Shown one piece after another: positions 56,106 to 64,000 of a stretch of 64,000 nucleotides of DNA. The notes beneath the pieces are model-generated. The model was not told where the DNA came from and made no database searches. It was given only the letters and a program-made list of their open reading frames with translations. The position numbers were made by a program, and so were the translations under genes. The stretch is from assembly GCA_963920525.1 (NCBI GenBank), contig OY986438.1:176695093-176759092 (forward strand), in the 5' to 3' direction. Each line of letters starts with the position of its first letter. Position 1 is the stretch's first letter. The DNA is from Dichetophora obliterata. Lineage: Eukaryota > Arthropoda > Insecta > Diptera > Sciomyzidae.

Positions 56106-57003
56106 CAGGGTCCGCCAAAAATTTTTTTTTTGAAAATTCTATAAAAAACTACAAAATATTTTCTTAAATTTCTTTTTTTATTTGAACGTACAATTTTTCC
56201 GGTTATTTATGGAAAGTAATTTCATTCAAATGGCTGCCTCGGCTGGCCATGCAGTAGCCTACACGATCGGTCCAATTTTTAAGCACATTATCGATTGTGT
56301 GCAGCTGTATTTCACCAATGGCTTCACGAATATTGTCCTTTAAAGCGTCAATTGCCTCTGGCTTGTCGGCGTAACACTTATCTTTGAGGGCACCCCACAA
56401 GTAATAGTCCAACGGTGTCAAATCACAGCTCGGAGGTGGCCAAACGACATCAGCTCTGCGGCTGATAGTGCGATCTTCAAAAACAGGCACGTAGCGCCGT
56501 CCTGTTGAAACCAAATGTTGCCAATATCCTCCTCTTCAATTTTTGTGAACAAAAATTCGATCAACATGGCCCGATAACGATCGCCATTGACTGTAACTCA
56601 TTTTCGAAGAAAAATTTGCTCATTTGCTCATTTTCGAAGAAAAATGGCCCATTTATGCCTCTGGACCAAAATCCGCACCAAACAGTGACTCGTTTTGGAT
56701 GCAGCGGCTTTTCAATGTATGCGTGCGGGTTTTCTATGCCCCAAATGCGACAATTTTGCTTGTTTACATACCCGCCAAGATCAAAATGAGCTTCACCTGA
56801 AAAGATGATTTTTTTGGCAAAATCGGCATCATGATTTTTAAAGTAATGTCGCAATATTTCCCAGCATTGTTCAAGCATATACACAACCATATTCGTTCAG
56901 CGGAAGGATGAAACTAATTATGTGTCAAATCAGACATGAGCTAAGTGTTACCATTCACGAAATAAGCACTAGTTGAAAAAAAAACGTTAGATGGCGGACC
57001 CTC
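56106..57003 (-). mobile_element. Shortened DD41D-related mariner
   Basis: The terminal repeats cagggtccgcca (56106) and the inverse of tggcggaccctc (ending 57003) lie between TA dinucleotides (56104-56105, 57004-57005). At 898 bp it is about two-thirds of a full element. The transposase (minus strand) lacks its N-terminal DNA-binding region. Confidence 0.85.
56203..56890 (-). pseudogene. DD41D-related transposase pseudogene
   Basis: The upstream part (56890 to 56561) reads LEQCWEILRHYFKNHDADF, then 'KKIIFSGEAHFDLGGYVNKQ' (normally FSDEAHF: the first Asp is Gly), 'EKPLHPKRVTVWCGFWSRGI', and a short tandem duplication (FFFENEQMSK then FFFENE). IWFQQDGATC (second Asp) is in a third frame near 56510-56540. 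The downstream part (56514 to 56203) holds 'PPPSCDLTPLDYYLWGALKD' with the third Asp, and 'NVLKNWTDRVGYCMASRGSH' at the C-terminus. It has a missing catalytic residue and several frame changes. Confidence 0.9.
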
Positions 57004-57295
57004 TATTAAAAAATTTTAATTTTTCCAAACTTTTTAAAAAAGAGAAAAAATTCTTTCCGTTTTATCATGAAACATCATGAATATTGTAACCTTGAAAAAT
57101 CATTTATCTAAGCTTATTTATAAGGTCACGAAAAATTTTAAAAAAAAGTATAAAGTAAATAAGTAAAACAATTAATTCATTCAAACAAAAATATACGAAT
57201 TATGCTAAAATTCCTTTTAATTATTTAATTGAACGAGTATTTTTCCTTTGAATGAATATATTTTTGTCAATACATCATTTCCTAATAATATATTA

Positions 57296-57760
57296 GGGGT
57301 ATTCACTTCAATGCTGAAATTGCAGAAATCGAAAATTTCCGACGAGTTGAAGTGAGCGACCCATTTGTAATGTTTCGTTACACATACATCTGTCAAACTT
57401 AAAATCGCCATTGCTTCATTTCGTTAGTGCACCTGCTATCAAAACAAATAATTTTGTTCATATTTTGTATAACACAGATTAATACACAGATAAATAAAAC
57501 GACATTGCATCAGCTTGAAGGCAGGATTTGGTAGAATGCCCTTCTTATTATCGAAATAATCGTATTCACAATGACTAACACTCATTAAACAGATTCACTT
57601 ATGATTATTGAACACATCTTTTCTTCGCAAATTTCCGACGATTATTTTTCATCAACTCAATAGGTGATTAAATTTAAGCAATCTTCGGAAAACCATAACA
57701 ACAACAAGTGCACTGAAGTTTTCGTAAATTTGCAAATTTCAGCGCTGAAATGAATACCCT
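57296..57760. mobile_element. TA-flanked MITE (gggtattcac ends)
   Basis: ggggtattcacttcaatgct (57296) and the inverse of agcgctgaaatgaataccct (ending 57760) are inverted ends, both continuing gaaat. TA flanks at 57294-57295 and 57761-57762. 465 bp, no coding capacity. Confidence 0.8.
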
Positions 57761-58346
57761 TATTGGAAATTTTAGACCAAGAAATATCCTTCATATTGAA
57801 TTGTACGGAAAGTGCTGAAGCAGAGTGTCAAAATTTATTTATTTAATTCATCTATAAAGAAAACACTCTGATCAGCGGCGTGGTTAGGGTTGCTGGCACC
57901 AGGGGCGGAAATAGATTTTGCACCCCCAAAGTGAAGTTATCCTTATTCATATCTAAAATCTCTATACAAATTATAAAAATTTGTAAATACATTTGGGCAT
58001 TTCCATAGTGGCGCACGTAACGTTCGTATGCCTTTCATGTTGCTGAAAATAGAGAAAAACAAAGAACAATGTTTACTTTTTTTTCCTGTTTTGATTTTTG
58101 GATATCACTTTAGTAGCACTATTTTAAGTGTAAAAGATGGAAACGATCGTAAGAATGGTCTAAAGATATCAACAAACAAAAATGTACGCTTTACGTAACA
58201 GAAAATAGAAGTGCTTTTTGTCTGCATTAATAAAAATGAAAAAAATCTGCAAAGTGTGCACAAGTTTTTTTATGAAAATTATTTGAATAAAATCTGGAAT
58301 AATGTTGCTATATGTTTATAAGTGTTTCATAGAAAAATCTTTTTTA

Positions 58347-58509
58347 ATTATGTTGATTTTGTATGATTTAAATATAAATTCTAAATGTTTGATAGTTTAA
58401 ATCTTTGACCTAAAACTCATTAACCGATTTAAACGTATTTAAAATCAAGTATGATTTAAACTATCAAATATTTAGAATTTGTATTTAAATCATATAAAAT
58501 CAACATAAT
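58347..58509. repeat. Palindrome with about 55-bp arms
   Basis: 'ttatgttgattttgtatga' then 'tttaaatataaattctaaat' on the left and its near-exact inverse on the right, with a loop of about 50 bp. Both outer edges read attatgttga. Likely a tiny hairpin MITE inserted in the hAT relic. Confidence 0.75.
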
Positions 58510-59099
58510 AAATAAAAGACAAGGTCATTTAGAAAAAATCTTAATCTTTTTTACTTATTTTTATTCTAACCATAATATGATACGTTTCTAAAAATACGTA
58601 AGAAGTTAACATTTTTTTAATTTTTTTATTGAACTATAAAAAGTATAAAGTGTAATTCAGGACCGAAAAAACTCGAATATTAAAAAAAATAGAATTTGTT
58701 TTATACGAGTTGATGTATTTATTATATTTACTTAAAAAATTTAAAATTTCGTTCAAATTTTTAAATTTTTTTTGCCATTCATAATTTTTGCTGCCATTTT
58801 TTTTATATTATAATGGAGATCAGCTCTCAGTGTTTTCACGATAAAAAAATTAACATTTTTTTCTTTATTATAGAGGCTTAAAAGAATTTTCAGTAACATA
58901 TAATTTGTCAGCCGCGGTAGACCTTTTGGTGGAAATGTTCACATACTGTTTTTGTTTAAAATTTTTTAATGTGTTAATAATTTTGTTGAGATGCATCGAG
59001 TATATTGAACTTTTGAACTTTTAAGAACATCGATTCAGTGTCTAAAAATATATGAAAAAAAAATTTTTATTTTGTGATATTCATTTATAAATAAATATT

Positions 59100-59640
59100 T
59101 TTCTTTTCTTGCTTTCAAAGATGCAAACATTTCGATAACTTCATCGAAGTCAATGTTCTTAACCTATGTTGAGAGGTCTATGAGTCTTGACTACACCATT
59201 GTAAGCCGTAAATAATTTTTTGTATTAAATTAAGTTTGAAAAAGCTTCTATTGCTTGAACCTAACGATACGCAAATCCTTAAAAATAGTTAGATATGGCA
59301 ACGACTCTTCAAATCCCCATTTATAAATAAATTTTTAAATATATATTGAGGTCTAGTTTGTATGTGCTTTTAATGTCTCAACTTACTAGGTGCCTTGTTA
59401 GCCTTGGTATTTCAATCGTCAACTTTTCTTCATTGACCTCATCATGGGCAGTGACCAATCTTTGTATTAAGATCTGCAGTTCATTTTCAGAAGCAGATAG
59501 CAAACTAGCATCTGCTGATGCTAGTCTGAAGCAGGATTGCTTCAAATTCGTTTCGAGTTTCTTGAAATTGTTTTATTCTGCTTTGAAGTTCCGAAGTAAA
59601 CCCACCCAGGGGTTTATTGCATACTTTACGGACCACTTCC
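59100..59640 (-). pseudogene. hAT transposase C-terminal fragments
   Basis: The minus strand from 59640 reads ASADASLLSASENELQILIQ, then RLVTAHDEVNEEKLTIEIPR and LTRHL (about 59540-59390). After a deletion and stops, 'VKNIDFDEVIEMFASLKARK' closes the protein near 59170-59115. The block order (ELxxE(I/L)xRLxxxL ... ...KNIDFDEVIxxFAxxKARK) is that of the hAT branch related to ZMYM/KRBA2-like proteins. The region with the CERSFS motif is missing. Confidence 0.55.
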
Positions 59641-59926
59641 AAAAAACCATTACATACCATTTTGGTTTCTATAAAACTTGTGAAAAAATTGTGACTTCAG
59701 TATATGAAAATTTGTATTTAATCCTTTTTATGATTGCACCCCTCACCAAACATTGTATACATATTTTAAATCTATTTTAATTGATACAAACGCATTGTCA
59801 AGAGTGCATTCAGGATTTTTGCACCCTTTCACACCTGCAAATATTAAGTTGAGTCATGGGCATTGAAAAAACATGTATTCTATAATATTTAATAATGCGC
59901 TCGTATTAAAAGAACATGTATGTATA

Positions 59927-60218
59927 AGTTAACGTAAATAATATTAAAAACTAAAATGCAAGCAAAAACTGCTGACAGCATGTCTGTGAATACACGCGCA
60001 ACCACTGCAGCGCAGCAATCTACGGGAAGCGACGCGTCAGCAAAACAGATAAATAAAATAACAACAAAACAACAAATAAAACAGGCAGCAGTAGGTTACT
60101 TTAAGTTATTAAAATTTATGTTAGCATAGTTCTTAAGTGTGTTTTAATAAATAAAGTCGCGTTTTGCGAATTAAAAAAATATTTTTTTTTAATTACACCA
60201 ATGTATTAAAAATTAATT
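59927..60218 (+). repeat. 5' LTR
   Basis: 292 bp beginning agttaacgtaaataatatta and ending 'ttaaaaattaatt'. By eye it differs from the 3' LTR at a single base (gcgtcagc here, gcgtaagc in the 3' copy). It contains an 'aataaa' signal near 60150 and a (CAA)-like stretch at 60057-60080. Confidence 0.95.
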
Positions 60219-60235
60219 GGCGCCCAACGTGCTAA
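60218..60235 (+). promoter_or_regulatory. Primer binding site, tRNA-Lys type
   Basis: tggcgcccaacgtg directly at the LTR edge is complementary to the 3' end of insect tRNA-Lys, as used by gypsy. It overlaps the last LTR base. Confidence 0.8.
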
Positions 60236-61071
60236 GAGTGTAAGACAACCTCAAGTAGCTTGCAACTCAACGTCTAGAATAGAAGTCAACCTCAAGAAGC
60301 TTGCAACAAATCGTATTCAGGACAGGCACAAAACCTACAACAAAGGAACAAAAGCAGTTAATCAATAGAAAAACGACAAAGCGAGGGAGTGTAAGAGGTT
60401 TTCCCTAGTAGTTAAACAAAACGGGTTCCAAAACCCTTACCAGCGCGGAATGTTCCTGAGGAAAATATTGTAAGAATTAAATTAAGATTATTATATTAAG
60501 AGTGAACATTTACATGAAACTTTAAAATCAATTTTTGAGCTGTTAAAATTAAAAAGTGAACAAAAATTTTAAAGAAATCTTTAAAAATAAGAAAAATTTA
60601 TGAGTTAAGTTTAAAATCAATAGTGAAGAAAAATTTTAAAGAATTTTTGCAACATAAAGTTAAAAGTGAAGAAAAAATTGTAAAGAATCTCTTTTAAAAA
60701 ATAAGAAGATTTAAAAGCAACAACATTTTATGAGTTAGAGTAAATAATGAAAGAAATTTTTTAAGGAATTTTTGAAAAGCAACAAAAATTTAAAAGTGAA
60801 GAAAAATTTTATAAAGAATATAAGATTTAAATATAACAAAATTGTATGAGATTAGAATTAAAGTAAGAAAACATTTTAAATTGAAATAATTCAATGGAAT
60901 TTTTTTTAATTCAATAACCATTGACTTAAAAGTGAAGAACTTTCTGAAACATTAGTTTAGAAAAATTTCTTATTCAAAAGTGATCAATTAACCATCAAAT
61001 CAAAAATCCTTTTAACAAAAATCCTTCCAAAATTCCCAAGCACGTAAAAGAAAAACAAAAAAAAAAAATAC
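60236..61071 (+). other. Long A-rich leader with degenerate repeats
   Basis: An untranslated leader of about 835 bp. Between 60530 and 60900, the motifs 'gtgaagaaaaattttaaaga' and 'ttatgagtta' recur with spacings of about 115-130 bp (ttatgagtta at 60598 and 60728, tgtatgagatta at 60842). I see no TGCATA-type Su(Hw) sites like those in the Drosophila gypsy leader. Confidence 0.6.
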
Positions 61072-61673
61072 CATGACAGAACCTTCAGATACTAATAATA
61101 TTTTACCAAATTTCCAACTACCAAATATTAACCTACCCCCTCCAAATCAATAATATACCTCCTCTAAACCAAGTTGCGGCAACACCTGAACTCGAAGCAC
61201 TCGTTACAAGTATTGTCACAAAAGTCTGTAATGACCAATGCAAAAATATCTTCCAAAATATATCAAATCCTCCAAAAAGATTTGAAAAGGGAGAAACATT
61301 AAATATAAAGGATTTAAGTCTTAAAGAGATACTTGACTCCTTCGAGCAATTCAAGCCACAATTAGATAAAATTTTTCGGGAAAGCATGAAAAAAGTGAAC
61401 CAAATAAAAAATTACAAAGGTATCAACAACTACACGGTAATGAATTTAATTGATAGAGACAAACCATTAGAAATGATGAACAAACTTCAAGATACTTATG
61501 AGCCAGATTGTGAAGGCATACCATCGTACACTTCTATATTTGCCAATGCGATGATGCCAGAGTGGATTATTATGTTATTTATGAACAAGCACAAACTAAC
61601 GCGAGAAAAAGCTATCAAGCATGTCAGGGCTCAAGACGACTACCAACTCCACTTAGATTCTTTAATAGATTAG
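61072..61673 (+). pseudogene. Gag-region frame with a frameshift
   Basis: ATG at 61072 opens 26 codons ending in TAA at 61150-61152. The adjacent frame continues through PLNQVAATPELEALV to a TAG at 61671-61673. The position right after the leader indicates gag. The first half is Pro/Asn-rich then helical. The second half, including 'LFMNKHKLTREKAIKHVRAQ', was not matched to a known gag part, and there may be an internal deletion near 61370. No zinc knuckle was seen. Confidence 0.55.
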
Positions 61674-61677
61674 ACAA

Positions 61678-61863
61678 GTGTCCAAGAATTCTGTATATAA
61701 AAATAAACCCCTGACAGTCCTTCTCAGAGGGGAAGATGGACGAACGTCCAAGCAAGCCTCTAGTAAAAAAATTATTAATTTTGACAACGACGCTCTCGAA
61801 GCTTTTCAAAAAATAAAAAACTCTCTCATATCCGAAGACGTTGTTCTTAGATTTCCAGACTGT
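61678..61863 (+). pseudogene. Pol remnant at the RT-RNase H junction
   Basis: About 60 codons containing KPLTVLLRGEDGRTSK and ALEAFQKIKNSLISEDVVLR then FPDC. This is the segment between the RT thumb and RNase H of errantivirus-type pol. The rest of protease, RT, RNase H and integrase is absent: the reading goes straight into the env region after FPDC. The deletion junction is near 61860. Confidence 0.8.
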
Positions 61864-61865
61864 AA

Positions 61866-63312
61866 AAATAAATACCGGAACCGCAAACATTCAGGACGGA
61901 TACTTTAAAATTATTCACATTATTGACATTGAAGTTTACGAAACCTTCATAAAAAAATTAGAAACTACAATTTTAAATGACGTTAAACCCCATCATCCTC
62001 TTTCCCGATCCTTCCCTTCGAGATTCAAAGAATAAGGAATTATTTGCAAAGACTAAAAGTTAATGAAAAGTCAAAAAGATCATTAGACTTCATAGGAAGT
62101 GCGTGGAAATGGATAGCTGGAACTCCAGATCACCATGACCACGAAATATTAGTTAGTAAAATGAATAACGTTTTATTGAATAATAACAATCAAGTAATTA
62201 TTAATAGATTAACTTTAGAAAAAATTAATGAAATATCTATTCTTACAAATAATATTATTAAAACATTTAAAGAAAAAGAAAATATAGAAAACGATACTAT
62301 AATGAAAATAAAATATAAACTAGAATTAATAAAAGAAGAAGTTATAAACATTGCCTACGCCATACATTGGGCAAAAGCAAACATTGTAAATTCGTATGTT
62401 TTAAGTAATAACGAAATAAATATTACAGAAACTTTAATTAAAAATGAAAACATTCCGTATGTAAACATTAATGAAGCTCTTGAATTCGCAAACGTAAAAA
62501 TAGCTTCAAATAATAAAAATTTAATTTATATCGTTTCACTGCCTACAAGCGAAAGTAATTCTTGTAGTGTATTGTTACTGAAAGCTATAAAAAAAAGAAA
62601 AATTGTTAACAAAATTAAATATGAAAATGTATTGCAATGTAAGAATAAGATATATGGAATAACAAAAAAATGTAAACATTTTAATGAATTAGAAATATGT
62701 AATAAGGAAAATTTGATAGACATAAGTACTTCTGCCTGTATACCTAATTTATTAAAAAGCCTAAAACCAAACTGCACTATCACCAATAATGAACATATCC
62801 CACAAATAGAAGAAATAGCTCCAGGTAATCTTTTCCTCAACGATTTTAAAGGACCTGCGGTAATCAACAATGAAACAATAACCCTCCAAGGAACCTACAT
62901 AATTCGTCATACAAACTCCACAATCCAAATAGATGGAAGAAAAATAGTTAACATCGAAACAATACGTTACCATCCTATGCCAGCGATTCTGCAACCAGCA
63001 TCAGAGCTAGAAGTAAATGAAGAACATCTCTCACTTGAGAGACTGAAGCAACTTCATCTTAATAGCACAACAAAAATAGAGTTGCTAAAAAAGGACAATA
63101 TTATTCAGAGTGCAATGAGCTCGACATTGGCAATTTGCCTTACATTAATAATTTTGGCATTCATCATAAAAAATTTCAGTAAGTTCACAGGGCGAATTTG
63201 CAATAAAAAACCACCGACCCAAATTCAAGCTGAAATTGCTAAATCAACAGTGATCGGAGTCGAAGATATTGCAAACCACCTACGGTCATCGAACGAGGAC
63301 GTTCGAATTTAA
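61866..63312 (+). pseudogene. Errantivirus-type env (baculovirus F-like), long open frame with an N-terminal break
   Basis: The env of gypsy-group elements is a class I-like F-type glycoprotein that can give them infectivity. The start lacks its signal-peptide region because of the pol-env deletion. The first about 56 codons are in one frame up to a TAA at 62033-62035; a frameshift near 62000 leads to the main frame, open to 63312. Visible features of the main frame (422 codons from 62044): a furin-like K-S-K-R at residues 9-12 followed by the hydrophobic start typical of F proteins (IGSAWKWIAGT), a His/Asp-rich GTPDHHDHE, paired cysteines in the middle, a transmembrane segment at about residues 360-378, and a tail of about 44 residues. 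Apart from the shift I see no internal stop. It is broken, and no intact envelope protein is encoded. Confidence 0.85.
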
Positions 63313-63321
63313 GGGCGGAGG
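63311..63321 (+). promoter_or_regulatory. Polypurine tract
   Basis: aagggcggagg directly upstream of the 3' LTR; 10 of 11 bases are purines. This is the expected plus-strand primer position. Confidence 0.75.
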
Positions 63322-63613
63322 AGTTAACGTAAATAATATTAAAAACTAAAATGCAAGCAAAAACTGCTGACAGCATGTCTGTGAATACACGCGCAACCAC
63401 TGCAGCGCAGCAATCTACGGGAAGCGACGCGTAAGCAAAACAGATAAATAAAATAACAACAAAACAACAAATAAAACAGGCAGCAGTAGGTTACTTTAAG
63501 TTATTAAAATTTATGTTAGCATAGTTCTTAAGTGTGTTTTAATAAATAAAGTCGCGTTTTGCGAATTAAAAAAATATTTTTTTTTAATTACACCAATGTA
63601 TTAAAAATTAATT
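63322..63613 (+). repeat. 3' LTR
   Basis: 292 bp, same limits and sequence as the 5' LTR apart from one base. Followed by the TATA target duplicate. Confidence 0.95.
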
Positions 63614-63654
63614 TATACAAACCCAAAAAATTTTATATTATATTACAGATTTAT

Positions 63655-64000
63655 GGGAATTTAATTGCGAGCTGTAGATCAAGTAAGTTTTTGAAGAAGG
63701 CAACAACAACAACAACAACAACACTGTATAGAGTCAACCATACAGCTGATTATATAGTCTCTTTCGGAAATCGCTACATTTTCTCTCCAGTAGGCTTGAG
63801 TGATTAAGCAGTGATCAACTCACTGTCTAAGTCTTATATGACTCTACAATTGTTCGAAAAAATTCGTAAGAATTATTATGTTCTCATCAGCCATTTATGG
63901 CAATCATATGATTTAAAGCAGTTAGCTATTTAAAGATCAAGGCCATTAGCTCTACCAAGGTTGCCATCTGTTCTAGTTGCTTCTTATTTATTTCGCTATT
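63655..64000 (+). mobile_element. Foldback-type arm fragment running off the window
   Basis: 'aatttaattgcgagctgtag' then atcaagtaagtttttgaa, a (CAA)n run and the arm text continue to the window end ('gttgccatctgttctagttg' near 63960). It belongs to the gcgagc subfamily, like 13540. Whether an inverted partner exists cannot be seen. Confidence 0.75.

Larger units (their letters stand above)
57873..59640 (-). mobile_element. hAT-type transposon relic
   Basis: 'cagcggcgtggttagggttg' at 57873, with nearby 'aggggcggaaat' and 'gcaccccc', is hAT-terminus-like and would be the 3' end of a minus-strand element. The transposase C-terminus is at 59100-59640. The opposite terminus was not seen before the LTR element at 59927. 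A 55-bp-arm palindrome (58347-58509) lies inside. Confidence 0.5.
59927..63613 (+). mobile_element. Gypsy-group (errantivirus-like) LTR retrotransposon, internally deleted
   Basis: Two 292-bp LTRs (59927-60218, 63322-63613) flank a leader, a frameshifted gag region, a short pol remnant and a long env frame. The 4-bp target duplication TATA lies at 59923-59926 and 63614-63617. LTRs start AGTTAAC and end ...AATT, as errantivirus LTRs do. A tRNA-Lys-type primer site follows the 5' LTR and a purine tract precedes the 3' LTR. At 3687 bp the element is roughly half the size of a full one; most of pol has been lost. Confidence 0.93.

Noticed and set aside
59346..59780. 144-codon plus-strand open frame
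   Set aside because: It lies opposite a recognisable hAT transposase fragment on the minus strand and is its shadow.

Overview
This window is nuclear DNA from an insect, most likely a higher fly (Diptera). The base composition is very AT-rich, host coding density is very low, and the repeats are typical of arthropods: Tc1/mariner elements including a DD41D family, hAT elements, foldback elements, non-LTR retrotransposons, a tRNA-derived SINE, and an env-bearing gypsy-group (errantivirus-like) LTR element. Nothing prokaryotic is visible: no operons, Shine-Dalgarno sites or CRISPR. Species cannot be assigned from sequence alone.

I recognise one host gene segment: a 190-bp exon at 31728-31917 (+) with consensus splice sites. 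It encodes most of an ERG/FLI-class ETS DNA-binding domain (best guess Ets65A). The recognition helix is cut by the downstream intron. No other exon of the gene was seen, so if the exon is live, the window is mostly two introns, each reaching beyond about 31 kb, filled with transposons.

Layout. 1-4.6 kb: hAT relic with a palindromic element inside. 4.66-6.45 kb: Tc1 element. 6.56-7.34 kb: 157-copy pentanucleotide array. 7.4-13.4 kb: small degraded protein-coding relics and a MITE split by a non-autonomous hAT element. 13.5-20.1 kb: foldback fragments, a SINE and three non-LTR relics. 21.4-23.7 kb: a DD41D mariner split by a Tc1 element. 25.06-27.43 kb: a TA-flanked MITE split by a foldback element that is itself split by a hAT MITE. 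28.3-29.7 kb: SINE split by a TTAA-flanked insertion. 30.9-31.9 kb: retroelement fragments and the ETS exon. 34-37.7 kb: a large palindrome, a MITE and duplications. 39-43.8 kb: MITE, RTE-like tail, and DD41D mariner interrupted by a foldback element. 45.1-47.1 kb: hAT relic invaded by a Tc1 element with IR/DR ends. 50-54 kb: Tc1 and non-LTR fragments and a palindromic MITE. 55.1-56.0 kb: a second, 169-copy pentanucleotide array. 56.1-59.7 kb: deleted mariner, MITE and hAT relic. 59.9-63.6 kb: young, internally deleted errantivirus-like provirus. 63.65 kb to the end: another foldback copy.

All transposase and reverse transcriptase genes seen carry stops, frameshifts or catalytic deletions. 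The youngest-looking insertion is the LTR element (LTRs differ at 1 of 292 bases). Its env frame is long, but gag and env are each frameshifted and most of pol is gone. The nested layers give a relative order of transposition, which is the most informative content of the window apart from the ETS exon. Boundaries rest on reading by eye; no alignment or database search was run.
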